The notes: generated from the sequence alone by a model not told the origin. A DNA stretch of 64,000 bases from UBA7985 sp002690455 (GCA_965662775.1 CBFIIW010000006.1:1-64000); one strand, 5' to 3'; shown: positions 17,111 to 26,630, counted from the first letter of the stretch. Numbers and translations are program-made.

Positions 17111-18712
17111 TCACCATGCCCGGAAATAACCGCCCCTATCGAGAATCGGGCGTAGCCTGAGATTGAAGCGCTCCAACGCACCATCAACGATTTCCTCGGC
17201 ATTCTCGATGGCACTCTTCGCGCCAATCACGCCGGCCTGCGCCTGAACCCTCATGATCTCACGCAGCACCTCGGCGGCGCGGTTGACAAGATTGTTGTTG
17301 CCCTCGGCTCGCGCACTCACGGCCAAAGCGTAGAGTGCCGGTGGCACCATACGGAACTCACCCAAGGTCGGCAGGAACAGGTGATAAGCCGGGGCCTTTG
17401 TCTGCCCGATCCAATCTTTCAGCCCTGCATCAAAGTCGAGCACGGCCTGGTCATGATCTTCAAACAGGTCTTCACCGTAATAAAGGTTGAGGTAACCCAA
17501 AGCATGGCCAATCCGAATGATGTCTATCATCTCCGTGTCACCCTCGGGCCCATCGGGAAAGAAGCGGCGCAGCTGGCCGAACTTCTCCGGGCCAGAGGCC
17601 AGCGCGTTGAACACTGGTCCGAATTTGGCCGGGTTGAGCCGCAGGTTCTCATTGAGCCGGAAAGTCCGGTTCATCTCCAGCTGATCGTGCTTAACCCGCA
17701 GAACCAGCTGCGCATCAGCCCAGAAATCGATGACATCGGCATGTGAGACCTTTTCTCTATTTTTGATGTAGAGGTCAGACCGATGGCTGCGGTTAACTGA
17801 AAAATCGTATAGCGTTTCGCTGATGATCCGGTTGGGGTAGCGGTTCAGCCGCTCAACCATGGAAACCGGCAACGCTTGGGCTTTGGCGTTGTTCAGGTGG
17901 GCTGCGTCACCACAGAGCTTGAACCCACGGCGCAGGAACAGGGGCATGATCTCATGGGCGAAAAAGTGCTCCCACTCGATATTCATAAATTCCTGATAGA
18001 CCTTTCGGGCGCTTGCCCGCGCCGACCGACGGAAGCGGTCCGCGATCAGGTGCTGTGAGAAATAGCCAGCCTCCTCACCCACCAGTTCTTCCATCAGATG
18101 CATGGCGCTTTTGGTTTGCTCGATCGGCTCGTTCCCCATGGTGTCGATGAACAGCTTGAGAAATTCGCGAAAGGGATCGAACTGAGTGTTAAAAACTGAG
18201 CAGTTGTAGGTAAATAGCACCAGTCCACCGTCCTTGACGCGATCAAACGTATTAAAGACCCCCGGGCGATCGTCGGCGACCATTTGACCGTAGGTGTCGA
18301 CACTCATGGCAACGTCCCAGGACGCCCCAGCGTGTGCAGTGTTGAAGGCGTCGATGCTGCTGTTGTGAACCGAAACGTTATGGTTGCTCATGGAGGCTTT
18401 AAGCGTTTCGGCCGACGCCGCAAGCTCAGGGTTATGGTCAACGCTGTGGAAATGAGCACCGGGGTACATGAAGGCAAAGGCATTGGCAGCAAAGCCTGGG
18501 CCAGCGCCAATATCAACGACACTGAGGTCATCATCGCTACTGGGGTAAAGCAACCGCTCATCGGGCAAGAACCCACCAAGCAGTGCCACCAGCGCCAGAT
18601 TGCGGAGTGATGCCGTTGCCCGGGCTTGAAAATCATAGTCATTGTGCGTGAGCGGCGAAGCCGGAAGGTCGGGCCGTTGGGCCATGTTTTCGGTCAAAAC
18701 AATAACTTTCAC
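17111..18712 (-). CDS. SAM-dependent methyltransferase with methyltransferase regulatory domain
   Basis: 533 residues from a GTG at 18712; ATG at 18685 (MAQRPDL) is an equally likely start. Residues about 60-180 form a class I methyltransferase fold with motif I VVDIGAGPGFAANAFAF and motif II-like HFHSVDHNPELAA. The rest matches the predicted methyltransferase regulatory domain often fused to it (EFMNIEWEHFFAHEIMPLFL, YPNRIISETLYDFSVNRSHRSDLYIKN). Target molecule unknown. The gene stands alone, convergent with the acyl-CoA dehydrogenase, and 108 bp upstream of its start lies the thiolase stop. Confidence 0.75.
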   Translation of the reverse strand: MKVIVLTENMAQRPDLPASPLTHNDYDFQARATASLRNLALVALLGGFLPDERLLYPSSDDDLSVVDIGAGPGFAANAFAFMYPGAHFHSVDHNPELAASAETLKASMSNHNVSVHNSSIDAFNTAHAGASWDVAMSVDTYGQMVADDRPGVFNTFDRVKDGGLVLFTYNCSVFNTQFDPFREFLKLFIDTMGNEPIEQTKSAMHLMEELVGEEAGYFSQHLIADRFRRSARASARKVYQEFMNIEWEHFFAHEIMPLFLRRGFKLCGDAAHLNNAKAQALPVSMVERLNRYPNRIISETLYDFSVNRSHRSDLYIKNREKVSHADVIDFWADAQLVLRVKHDQLEMNRTFRLNENLRLNPAKFGPVFNALASGPEKFGQLRRFFPDGPEGDTEMIDIIRIGHALGYLNLYYGEDLFEDHDQAVLDFDAGLKDWIGQTKAPAYHLFLPTLGEFRMVPPALYALAVSARAEGNNNLVNRAAEVLREIMRVQAQAGVIGAKSAIENAEEIVDGALERFNLRLRPILDRGGYFRAW

Positions 18713-18820
18713 TCAGAGGCAAGAAAGGGGTGAAACCATGCGAGGCGGCGGAACAATCAATGGCAGCCGAGACGAAGCAAATGAAGAGTCCCGGCTCGAC
18801 AAACTGGCTTAGCGTTCCCC

Positions 18821-20002
18821 CTAGAGCATATTTTCGATAACCACGGCAATACCCTGCCCACCACCAATACACATGGTCATGAGGCCATAACGCCCGCGCA
18901 CACGCTGGAGTTCGTAGATCGCCTTAGTCGCCAGAACGGCTCCTGTGGCTCCGACCGGGTGACCGAGCGCGATAGCGCCACCATTGGGATTAACCCGCGC
19001 CGGGTCGAGATCCAGTTCGCGTGAAACGTAGCACGCTTGCGCAGCGAAAGCCTCGTTGCTCTCGATCACGCTAAGATCATAAGCGCGGATACCAGCGCGC
19101 TTCAGCGCAATCCGTACAGCTGGGACCGGGCCGACCCCCATCTCATCGGGTTCAACGCCAGCATGGCCATAGGCCATGATCCGCGCCAGTGGAGTCACGC
19201 CCAGCCGTGAGGCGGCTCGCTCGGCTACCATCGTCAGGGCTGCTGCACCATCGTTGATACCAGAAGCATTCCCTGCCGTAACACTGCCGTTCTGCTTGAA
19301 TACCGGCTTCATGCCAGCCAGCTTTTCGGCTGTAACCGCGCGCGGATGCTCGTCGACGATGAAATCGACCGTTTCCCGACGTTGGGTCACGGGTACGGCA
19401 ACAATCTGGCTCTTGAAATGACCCGCTTCGATTGCAGCAGCGGCGCGGCGTTGGCTTTCCAGCGCGAAGGTATCCTGCATTTCACGGTCAATACCATAGC
19501 GGTCGGCGATGTTTTCGGCAGTAATGCCCATCAGCCCGTGACCAAACGGATCCTGCAGTGCACCCTGCATCATGTCGATCACGGCTGTCTCGCCCATACG
19601 CGCGCCGAAGCGCAGCCTTGGCATCAGATAGCCGCCATTGGACATGCTCTCCGCGCCCCCGGCGAGCGCCGTTTCACAGTCACCCAGCATCACGCTCTGT
19701 GCCGCAGAAACAATCGCCTGCAGGCCCGAACCGCACAGGCGGTTAACGGTCAGCGCCGGGGAAAGGCGCGAAACCCCTGCATTTACCGAGATGACCCGGC
19801 TGATGTACATGTCCCGCGCTTCGCCATGGATGACGTTGCCGATGACGCTATGGCCAATGGACTCTCCGTCCAGGCCTGCGCGGTCGATCGCGGCACGTGC
19901 AGCGATGGTCCCCAGATCGATGGCCGACACATCTTTGAGAGAGCCACCGAAGGCGCCAATCGCGGTCCGCGCTGCGCTGGTTATGAAAACGCTTTCTACC
20001 AT
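18821..20002 (-). CDS. Acetyl-CoA acetyltransferase / thiolase
   Basis: 393 residues of a standard thiolase. The nucleophilic Cys lies in NRLCGSGLQAI (about residue 89), the catalytic His in GGAIALGHPVGATGA and the second Cys in MTMCIGGGQGIAVVIE. Length and motifs fit biosynthetic or degradative acetoacetyl-CoA thiolases acting in the cytoplasm. A five-copy 7-bp tandem repeat sits 31 bp upstream of the ATG and may tune expression. Substrate chain length cannot be assigned. Confidence 0.92.
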   Translation of the reverse strand: MVESVFITSAARTAIGAFGGSLKDVSAIDLGTIAARAAIDRAGLDGESIGHSVIGNVIHGEARDMYISRVISVNAGVSRLSPALTVNRLCGSGLQAIVSAAQSVMLGDCETALAGGAESMSNGGYLMPRLRFGARMGETAVIDMMQGALQDPFGHGLMGITAENIADRYGIDREMQDTFALESQRRAAAAIEAGHFKSQIVAVPVTQRRETVDFIVDEHPRAVTAEKLAGMKPVFKQNGSVTAGNASGINDGAAALTMVAERAASRLGVTPLARIMAYGHAGVEPDEMGVGPVPAVRIALKRAGIRAYDLSVIESNEAFAAQACYVSRELDLDPARVNPNGGAIALGHPVGATGAVLATKAIYELQRVRGRYGLMTMCIGGGQGIAVVIENML

Positions 20003-20032
20003 GATGCTTTGCTCTCTGATGTCTTTGTTGAT

Positions 20033-20067
20033 TGCTTGGTGCTTGGTGCTTGGTGCTTGGTGCTTGG
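20033..20067. repeat. 7-bp tandem repeat (TGCTTGG, five copies) before the thiolase
   Basis: Five perfect head-to-tail copies of TGCTTGG, beginning 31 bp upstream of the thiolase start codon and therefore in its leader or promoter. On the transcribed strand the unit is CCAAGCA. Unit number changes would shift promoter or leader spacing by 7 bp each. Confidence 0.9.
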
Positions 20068-20139
20068 GGGTTGGAGCTCGGTTTTCAGATGTCCGAGAAA
20101 CCTCGACGACCTCGGGGCGCAGGCATCCCGGGTTTAGGC

Positions 20140-20823
20140 TCAGCCCTCAACAATTCCAAAATTGCCATCGTCCTGCATCCACCACAGCGCCGCATCTGCG
20201 ATCGAAAACCATGCGCCGTGCAGACTCAATCGGCCGTCAGCCTCGGCGTTGGCGATAAAGGGATAGGAACGCAGGCGCTTCACCGACTGACGGACATTTC
20301 GAAATTCCAGTTGCTGCTGCACAACAGCAGGCCCCTCCCCCTCGTACTCCGCCAAAACGCTGTCACCATCCTCCGTCATCTGCGCTACCCAGCGGTCGAT
20401 GAAGTAGCGCCCACTGTCCTTTTGCTCGGCGATCTCCGGATTCTGGCATTGATGAAGTGCTGCAGCGACCCCCCCGCATCGCGCGTGACCCATCACCAGG
20501 ATGCGGCTGACCTTCAAGTGTCCGACGGCAAATTCGAGGCCAGCGGCAGTTGCGGTCAGTGCACCCTGTCCCTCAGCGCTGTAGCGCTCGAAGGACGGGA
20601 CCACGTTAGCCACGTTGCGCAAGACAAACAACTCGCCGGGCGCAGCGGCAAAAATGGTGGTAGGGTCAACCCGGCTATCCGCACAGGACAGCACAAGCGT
20701 ATGGGGCGTCTGGCCTTCGCCAAGCCGCTGATACAGCGCCTGTGCGGCGGGCGCCTTCTGGTTAACAAAACGGCTATAGCCTTCGGCCAGTTGCTCGGGT
20801 AAGGCAGTGCGCGACACGGGCAT
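20140..20823 (-). CDS. Beta-class carbonic anhydrase
   Basis: 227 residues. The zinc site is complete: Cys and the Asp-Arg dyad in VLSCADSRVDPTTIF (residues about 44-58), and His and Cys in VMGHARCGGVAA (about 108-119). The enzyme interconverts CO2 and bicarbonate in the cytoplasm. RNVANVVPS is another family motif. Start ATG 20823. It stands upstream of the thiolase in the same direction, 137 bp apart, with the tandem repeat between them, so they may or may not be one transcript. Confidence 0.94.
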   Translation of the reverse strand: MPVSRTALPEQLAEGYSRFVNQKAPAAQALYQRLGEGQTPHTLVLSCADSRVDPTTIFAAAPGELFVLRNVANVVPSFERYSAEGQGALTATAAGLEFAVGHLKVSRILVMGHARCGGVAAALHQCQNPEIAEQKDSGRYFIDRWVAQMTEDGDSVLAEYEGEGPAVVQQQLEFRNVRQSVKRLRSYPFIANAEADGRLSLHGAWFSIADAALWWMQDDGNFGIVEG

Positions 20824-20897
20824 TCCTCTGGTTCTCCAGTCAGAGGTATTCCCCCCAACCTGCCTCCTATAACTAATCGATCAAGGAAGGGACGAAA

Positions 20898-21659
20898 ATG
20901 GGCTACGACAACAAATCAGTCCTGATCACAGGTGCTGGCAGCGGCTTTGGCCAGCGTCTGGCAGAACGGCTCAGCGGCTTGGGTGCGCGTTTGGTGCTCG
21001 GCGATATCGATGAGGCAGGGCTTAAGGCGACAGAGGCGCTTTGCGTGGCCCCGGTTAGGCTGCTGCACTGCGATGTGAGTAAAGAGGCTGACTGTCAGGC
21101 CCTGGTCACCGCAGGCGTGGATGCCTTTGGCGGCATCGATGTCGCCTTCAATAACGCCGGAATGGGCGGCCATGCGCCCAAGCCTCTGCACCAGGTCACC
21201 GAGAAGGAGTTTGATGTTACCCTGCGCGTGAACACCTATGGGGTGTTTTACGGTATGAAGGCGCAGATCCCAGTGATGCTGCAGGCCGGGTCTGGCGTGA
21301 TCCTCAACACCAGTTCAGTCGCAGGAATCCTTGGTGCGCCGTTTCTGAGCGCCTATGCTGCTGCTAAGCACGCGGTGATTGGATTGACCAAGGCAGCGGC
21401 TGATGAGTATGCGCGCAAGGGGCTGCGGGTGAATGCCATTTGCCCGGCCTTCGCCGATACACCCATTATGGATGGGGTTATTGGGCATCTCGGGCTACCC
21501 AAGGAAGAAGCCTACGCCAAGGTCTCCAGTCGAGTGCCCATGCGTCGGGTCGCCGATATTGACGAAATCGTTCAGGCCATGATTTGGGCCTGCTCGGACG
21601 AAAATAGCTTCATGAACGGCCAAGCGCTTGCGATTGACGGCGGCCTAAGCGCAGTTTGA
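20898..21659 (+). CDS. SDR-family oxidoreductase
   Basis: 253 residues with a classical short-chain dehydrogenase layout: TGAGSGFGQRLAE cofactor motif at the N-terminus, NNAGMGG, catalytic Ser in LNTSSVAGI and YAAAK (about residue 154), and C-terminal GQALAIDGGLSAV. A GGAAGGG ribosome-binding site lies 10 bp before ATG 20898. The first Rossmann Gly motif and an acidic residue at the end of beta-2 (GDIDEAG) favour NAD. Substrate unknown; the stop is 9 bp from the convergent amidase stop. Confidence 0.9.
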   Translation: MGYDNKSVLITGAGSGFGQRLAERLSGLGARLVLGDIDEAGLKATEALCVAPVRLLHCDVSKEADCQALVTAGVDAFGGIDVAFNNAGMGGHAPKPLHQVTEKEFDVTLRVNTYGVFYGMKAQIPVMLQAGSGVILNTSSVAGILGAPFLSAYAAAKHAVIGLTKAAADEYARKGLRVNAICPAFADTPIMDGVIGHLGLPKEEAYAKVSSRVPMRRVADIDEIVQAMIWACSDENSFMNGQALAIDGGLSAV

Positions 21660-21668
21660 TCCGCTGGT

Positions 21669-22922
21669 TCAGGCCAGACGTTCGGACCACGCGCGCACCA
21701 ACCCTAGCAACGCAAGATCGCTACCCCGCGGGCCCATGACCGACAAACCACGCGGGATGCCGTCTGTGTTTGGCATCGGAACGTGGATCTGCGGTACACC
21801 GAGGATGGGCGCCATCGCCGTTAGACCCAGCAGTTGTCGCCGGACCGCCTCGCGCTCCTGTAAAGCCCCGGCATCCTGCATCATCGCAAAGCTCGGCGCT
21901 GCCGTTGGCCCCGTGGGAAGAACAATAAACCCTCCACGTTCAAGCACAGTGCTCAGTGGACGCAGGCTGGCTTCCGCAACCGCTCGGTGCTTGCGTTCGT
22001 CCTCCCCTGACCGGGTGCCACCGAGGCGGAAACGTGCTTCGATCTCTGGTGCCAGCCGGGGCGAATCCCGTTCGATCCAGGCCCCATGAGCTTCCCAGAT
22101 CGGCCGTCCCTGAAGGACGCCGTAGGCGTTGTAGCACGCTTCGGATAGCGCCGGGACATCGGCGAAGGTCAGCCCGGGAAGCGGCGCGAGCGCGCCGAAG
22201 TAGCGGATGGCTTCGCCTGCGAGATCAGTCATCCGCGATTCCAGCCCCTCGAATAGTGCGCTAGCAAGGAAAATCTCAGCCTCAGGGAGGGCCCCAGGGG
22301 GTACTTCCTGGTCCAATAGGACGGCCATTCCTGTGGCGAGTGTCTCGGCATCGCGGGCCATCAATCCAACTGTGTCGAAGGGCGCGCAGAGCTCCATACA
22401 ACCTTCGACGCTGATCCGGCCATGGCTGGGACGCAACCCGAAGAGATTGTTGTAGAGGCAAGGAACCCGAATGGAGCCACCAGTATCGGTGCCAAGCCCA
22501 AGATCTGCGAGGCCTCCAGCGACCGCGACTGCGGATCCACTGGACGACCCACCGGGTACCCGGTCGGGGGTCATCGGATTGCGCGGCGTGCCATAATGAA
22601 GATTGGTGCCGACCAGCGAACATGCGAGTTCATCGGTGATTGTTTTACCAACGATATCAGCACCTGCATCGAGCAGCGCCTGAACGGTTGGCGCGGTTCG
22701 TTTAGCGGGTTTATCCCGCGTCGGCCAATCGAGCGTTCCACAGGCCGTCGGCAACCCTTCGACGTCGAACAGATCCTTCACAGCCAGTCGCAGTCCTGCC
22801 AGCGGGCCCTGCTCTGCCCCAACAATCCGATGGTGCAGGACGAAGGGATCTTCAACGATCCAATATTGATCGTTCAGCAAAGGTGAAGGTGAAGGTGCAG
22901 GTGCAGAAGACGGCTGAGTCAT
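21669..22922 (-). CDS. Amidase-signature family hydrolase
   Basis: 417 residues from ATG 22922 (MTQPSSAPAP); an ATG 12 codons upstream is also in frame. The Ser-cis-Ser-Lys triad is present: Lys in RLAVKDLFDVEG (about residue 52), Ser in VPGGSSSGSAVAVAGG and the nucleophile region GLGTDTGGSIRVP. Such enzymes hydrolyse amides. The N-terminus contains a Pro/Ser/Ala repeat encoded by four 6-bp units (22882-22905). Its 5' side faces the structured-repeat region at 23.0-23.4 kb. Confidence 0.9.
   Translation of the reverse strand: MTQPSSAPAPSPSPLLNDQYWIVEDPFVLHHRIVGAEQGPLAGLRLAVKDLFDVEGLPTACGTLDWPTRDKPAKRTAPTVQALLDAGADIVGKTITDELACSLVGTNLHYGTPRNPMTPDRVPGGSSSGSAVAVAGGLADLGLGTDTGGSIRVPCLYNNLFGLRPSHGRISVEGCMELCAPFDTVGLMARDAETLATGMAVLLDQEVPPGALPEAEIFLASALFEGLESRMTDLAGEAIRYFGALAPLPGLTFADVPALSEACYNAYGVLQGRPIWEAHGAWIERDSPRLAPEIEARFRLGGTRSGEDERKHRAVAEASLRPLSTVLERGGFIVLPTGPTAAPSFAMMQDAGALQEREAVRRQLLGLTAMAPILGVPQIHVPMPNTDGIPRGLSVMGPRGSDLALLGLVRAWSERLA
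22882..22905. repeat. 6-bp tandem repeat in the amidase start region
   Basis: GGTGAA twice followed by GGTGCA twice, in frame within codons 6-14 of the amidase, encoding an alternating Pro with Ser or Ala. Gains or losses would be in frame and change only the length of a flexible N-terminus. Confidence 0.75.
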
Positions 22923-23011
22923 TAGAATAGGCCCCAGAGCATGAAGAGAGAATGGCACGGCTCGCGCCCTCAGCAGTGTAAAGAATAGAGCAGGTTATTG
23001 CCCGAGGGAAA

Positions 23012-23064
23012 GGGTTGCGCGCTCGGCCCTCAGCCGCTTCGCGGCTTTCGGCCCTCCCACGCGT
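23012..23064 (-). repeat. Structured repeat, variant hairpin-3 module (copy D)
   Basis: On the minus strand it reads ACGCGTGGGAGGGCCG, AAAGCCGCGAAGCGGCT, then GAGGGCCGAGCGCGCAACCC. It shares the frame of the other copies (GCGxGGGAG, outer stem, AGCCGCGAAGCGGC, outer stem, CGAGCGCGC), but the outer stem ATTTG/CAAAT is replaced by GGCC/GGCC, which still pairs. It lies 90 bp upstream of the amidase start. Confidence 0.6.
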
Positions 23065-23238
23065 ACCAATTTTGGAAATGCTCACAGCCTAGGTCTATGA
23101 GCGCGTGGCATCTCTCGCTCAAATCACCGAGGGGCTCATCAGCACGCTGGAAACGACCCCATCCATCCTGTGACTGCCCAAGGGGCTGTGCATGAAGTCA
23201 TGACAGAGCCAGCCAGGTCATACCGCTTCGCGCCGCTT

Positions 23239-23396
23239 GGGTTGCGCCGACTTGCCCCCGACCGCGCTTCGCGCGGCGGGGCCAAGCGCCGCGCAACCCG
23301 AAGCCAAAGAGCGTCACGGCGGACACCGTCCGCCGTGTCCGTTTGACTGCGCGGGGGAGATTTGTAAGCCGCGAAGCGGCGTCAAATCGAGCCCGC
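23239..23396 (+). repeat. Composite three-hairpin repeat (copy A)
   Basis: Hairpin 1 (23239-23299): GGGTTGCGC pairs with GCGCAACCC around inner stems CTTG/CAAG, CCCC/GGGG and CCGCGC/GCGCGG. Hairpin 2 (about 23314-23336): CACGGCGGAC pairs with GTCCGCCGTG. Hairpin 3 (23351-23396): GATTTG pairs with CAAATC around GCCGCGAAGCGGC. The same order, with changed but still paired stems, recurs on the minus strand at 48628-48797. It lies between the enoyl-CoA hydratase 3' end and the amidase 5' end. Function unknown; a REP-like element or structured RNA are both possible. Confidence 0.8.
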
Positions 23397-23439
23397 AACC
23401 AAACCAACAGAAAAGAAAGGCGTTCGCTCAATCGCCAAC

Positions 23440-24219
23440 TCAACGGTCACGTTTCCAAACTGGAGGGCGCTTTTCCATAAACGCTGCCATGCCCTCTTTC
23501 TGGTCTTCAGTGGCAAACAGCCCAGCAAACAGCCGACGCTCCGCCTGCACCCCATCGGTAACGCCCAGGTCCTCAGCCTGACCAACAGCATCCTTCGCGA
23601 CCATTGTACTCAGTTTAGCATATCCTGCGATCGTGGTTGCTGCACTCATAGCCTCCTGCTCCAACGCCTCAGCCTCAACCACGCGGGCGACCAATCCTGC
23701 ACGTTCAGCCTCTTCTGCATCCATCATTCGTCCTGTCAGACAAAGGTCCATAGCCTTAGCCTTTCCCACTGCACGGGTAAGGCGTTGCGTTCCACCAGCA
23801 CCGGGGATTATGCCCAACTTGATTTCTGGTTGCCCAAACTTCGCGGTTGTTGAGGCAATTATAAAGTCGCACATCATTGCCAGTTCACAGCCGCCCCCCA
23901 AGGCAAAACCCGAAACTGCCGCGATCATCGGTGTTCTGGTCGCTGCGATTTTATCCCATTCGCCAAAAGGGTTAACACCATAGATGTGGGCGAAATCCTG
24001 TTCTGCCATCTCGGATATGTCGGCGCCGGCGGCGAAAGCCTTCTCCGAGCCCTTGATTAAGATGCAGCCGATACTGTCGTCTTGATCGGCGGCCCGACAG
24101 ACCTGCAACAGCTCTGTGATCAACTTCGCATTGAGGGCGTTCAGGGCCTTGGGCCGATTCAGCTGGATCACCTGCACCCGGCCCGTTCGACCGACGATAA
24201 TATTCTCAAATTCAGACAT
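23440..24219 (-). CDS. Enoyl-CoA hydratase
   Basis: 259 residues of the crotonase fold. The CoA/oxyanion-hole segments are AFAAGADISEMA (about residue 60) and GFALGGGCELAMMCD (about 105), and both catalytic glutamates are present (GGGCELA and FGQPEIKLGIIPGAGG). C-terminal FMEKRPPVWKRDR is typical. It hydrates 2-enoyl-CoAs in beta-oxidation or amino-acid breakdown and may serve the thiolase and acyl-CoA dehydrogenases in this window. A GAAGGAGAAAG-type ribosome-binding site precedes ATG 24219. Confidence 0.94.
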   Translation of the reverse strand: MSEFENIIVGRTGRVQVIQLNRPKALNALNAKLITELLQVCRAADQDDSIGCILIKGSEKAFAAGADISEMAEQDFAHIYGVNPFGEWDKIAATRTPMIAAVSGFALGGGCELAMMCDFIIASTTAKFGQPEIKLGIIPGAGGTQRLTRAVGKAKAMDLCLTGRMMDAEEAERAGLVARVVEAEALEQEAMSAATTIAGYAKLSTMVAKDAVGQAEDLGVTDGVQAERRLFAGLFATEDQKEGMAAFMEKRPPVWKRDR

Positions 24220-24411
24220 TTATTCTTTCTCCTTCAACTCGCCATGCAGCGTCTTGCAGTCCTTGGCTCAGTATGTCGCTGCCCCCAAGACCGGTTAGCT
24301 CTCCGAACCAGCCGTCTCAGGGAGCACGTCGTGCGTTACCTTACAGCTTAAAGCCTCTGCCGCCTCCAACCCACGCGTCCACGCCGATCGTCCACGTCGC
24401 ACGCTCAAACC

Positions 24412-25170
24412 TCAGAGCGTCACACCCTCCTGAGCCTTGCGATTGGCGTAACGCTCGATGATGCCCACAGCCTTCCCCCGGTCCAGTGGTGCGCCGTGCC
24501 CGCCGAAACTCCACTGAAAAGGCAATTGTAGCAAGCGTTGATGCGACCCCAACACCTCGCGCTTGTCACAGCCAGGCAGCATGTCAACAATGTAAGTTGC
24601 AATCAGTACATCACCGGGAAATACCCAGCCCGCTTCTGACTCGAAGAGCGTGATACTGTCCTTCGAGTGTCCCGGCGTGTGGTGCACCTCAAGGACACGA
24701 CCACCGATTTCGATGCGATCCCCCTGCTCCACTGGATCGGTCAACGGAGCGGGCCGGAACGCCTTACCATAGTCTCCAGCAACGAAGCCAAGATCGCCAA
24801 AGCCATCGTCAAGGATGTCCAAATGCACGCTCCACGGCTGGGCATTGGTGTTTTCCGGCCCAGGCGCACGAAGCACAGGGTCAGCAAGCCGATGCCCGAA
24901 ACGGCGTGAAGTGAACTGAAAGGCCTGACTGATATGGTCGCAATGCGAATGGGTGGTCACGAACCAGAGCGGCCGTTCCTCATCGGCAAAAATTTGAGTC
25001 AACGGCCAATCGACAACGCCCCAACCGCCGTCGACCACCAAAACGGCATCCTCACCTTCAAGCACCCAGACATTAGCGCGAACCAGTGGTCGAACGGTCT
25101 TCTCTGCCAGCAACCAAAGGCCAGGACGAACGATTTCAAACTTGAAATATCGGTTCTCGAAGGGGCGCAT
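24412..25170 (-). CDS. MBL-fold metallohydrolase
   Basis: 252 residues with the metallo-beta-lactamase zinc motif THSHCDH (about residue 74), the later VHHTPGHSKDSI histidine, the bridging Asp in VFPGDVLIATY and a terminal GGHGAP histidine. These ligands fit a two-metal hydrolase such as a glyoxalase II, lactonase or thioesterase-like enzyme. It stands 190 bp upstream of the enoyl-CoA hydratase on the same strand and is divergent from moaA. The substrate is not known. Confidence 0.85.
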   Translation of the reverse strand: MRPFENRYFKFEIVRPGLWLLAEKTVRPLVRANVWVLEGEDAVLVVDGGWGVVDWPLTQIFADEERPLWFVTTHSHCDHISQAFQFTSRRFGHRLADPVLRAPGPENTNAQPWSVHLDILDDGFGDLGFVAGDYGKAFRPAPLTDPVEQGDRIEIGGRVLEVHHTPGHSKDSITLFESEAGWVFPGDVLIATYIVDMLPGCDKREVLGSHQRLLQLPFQWSFGGHGAPLDRGKAVGIIERYANRKAQEGVTL

Positions 25171-25390
25171 ACGGGGACGGACCTCAGCGTGCTTGGGCGT
25201 TTCAAAGCGACACTCCGATCATCGGAGGAGAAAAGCGGGTCTCGATCACGCCACTTTCTTTAGTCTGAAGCCTAGCAAAGCACGCGTGCCGGCGCTTGCA
25301 GACTTTTTTCAGTCGAGGCGTTAGGCAACCGCATGGCAACCGTATCGCGCTGGCCTGAACAGAACAGCGAGAGAAGGATGAGAAATCAGA

Positions 25391-25430
25391 AGAAAAGAGA
25401 AGAAAAGAGAAGAAAAGAGAAAAAAAGAGA
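25391..25430. repeat. 10-bp purine repeat (AGAAAAGAGA, about four copies)
   Basis: Three perfect AGAAAAGAGA units and one AAAAAAGAGA variant, within a purine tract running from about 25378 to 25450. It sits in the 436-bp region between the divergent MBL hydrolase (start 25170) and moaA (start 25607). Apart from this repeat I see no promoter or RNA gene in that interval. Confidence 0.9.
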
Positions 25431-25606
25431 AAAGCAGCGAAGAGCGGCGCGGAACGAGACCAGACGCCACGCACAAGACAGAGCGTGAGCGGCGGCACTG
25501 CAGTGATCGGTATGTTGAGACCAAGCCGACCGTGCCACCAGCATAGCCGCTCCCCGACTTATGATCAGCCAGCGGCTTTCCTTTAGCGCGCAGACGCGCC
25601 ACAATC

Positions 25607-26620
25607 ATGGGTATGAAAGACCCCTTTGGCCGCACTGTCGACTACCTGCGCGTATCCGTCACGGACCGTTGCGATTTTCGCTGCGTCTATTGCATGTCCG
25701 AAGACATGACCTTTCTGCCCAAGAAGGATTTGCTGACGCTGGAAGAAATGGACCGCTTGTGCAGCGCCTTTATTTCCAAGGGCGTTCGCAAACTGCGGCT
25801 GACGGGCGGAGAGCCACTCGTCCGCAAGAACATCATGTGGCTGATCGAACGACTGGGACGGCACCTTCAGTCCGGGGCGCTCGAAGAACTGACCTTGACC
25901 ACAAATGGATCGCAGCTCAGCCGCTATGCAGACGATCTCGCTCGCGCAGGTGTTCGTCGACTCAATGTCTCCCTGGACACACTAAAACCGGGGAAGTTCG
26001 CCGAAATCACACGCTGGGGCCGCTTGCCGCAAGTGCTCGAAGGGCTGCAGGCCGCAAAGCGCGCTGGGCTTAAGTTGAAGATTAACACGGTCGCACTGAA
26101 GGGCGTCAACGATGACGAGTACGAAACACTGGTCGCCTGGTGTGCTGACGAAGGCTTCGACCTGACTTTCATTGAGGTAATGCCAATGGGCGTCATCATG
26201 GATGACAATGGCGCAGACGATAGCGGCCGTGCAGGTCAGTTCATATCGCTGGAGACTGTCCGCGCACAGCTCGCCCGCCGGTGGACGCTGGCAGAGTCAT
26301 CATTCCGGAGCGCCGGCCCAGCCCGCTATTTCAATGTCGGAGAAACGGGTCAACGGCTTGGCTTTATCACCCCGCTAAGCCACAATTTTTGTGAGCTCTG
26401 CAACCGGGTCCGGCTGACCTGCACCGGCATGCTGTACATGTGCCTCGGTCAAGATGACAGCGCAGACCTTCGAGCTGTTTTGCGGGGTAGCGAAACCGAC
26501 GAAGCCCTATACGCCGCCATTGATGCCGCGATCGCACGCAAGCCCCGAGGCCATGACTTCCGCGTCGGCCCTGAGGCACAAGCCGCTGTCTCTCGTCATA
26601 TGAGCGTCACAGGGGGGTAG
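25607..26620 (+). CDS. moaA: GTP 3',8-cyclase MoaA
   Basis: 337 residues. Radical SAM cluster ligands CDFRCVYC lie at residues about 23-30, followed by KLRLTGGEPLVRKN. The second Fe-S cluster ligands are in NFCELCNRVRLTCTG near residue 262-276, and the chain ends with the conserved Gly-Gly. It carries out the first step of molybdopterin synthesis, rearranging GTP with MoaC. ATG 25607 or the ATG two codons on may be used. No other mo-genes are adjacent; it stands alone between the divergent MBL gene and the LysR remnant. Confidence 0.96.
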   Translation: MGMKDPFGRTVDYLRVSVTDRCDFRCVYCMSEDMTFLPKKDLLTLEEMDRLCSAFISKGVRKLRLTGGEPLVRKNIMWLIERLGRHLQSGALEELTLTTNGSQLSRYADDLARAGVRRLNVSLDTLKPGKFAEITRWGRLPQVLEGLQAAKRAGLKLKINTVALKGVNDDEYETLVAWCADEGFDLTFIEVMPMGVIMDDNGADDSGRAGQFISLETVRAQLARRWTLAESSFRSAGPARYFNVGETGQRLGFITPLSHNFCELCNRVRLTCTGMLYMCLGQDDSADLRAVLRGSETDEALYAAIDAAIARKPRGHDFRVGPEAQAAVSRHMSVTGG

Positions 26621-26630
26621 CCGCGACCGA

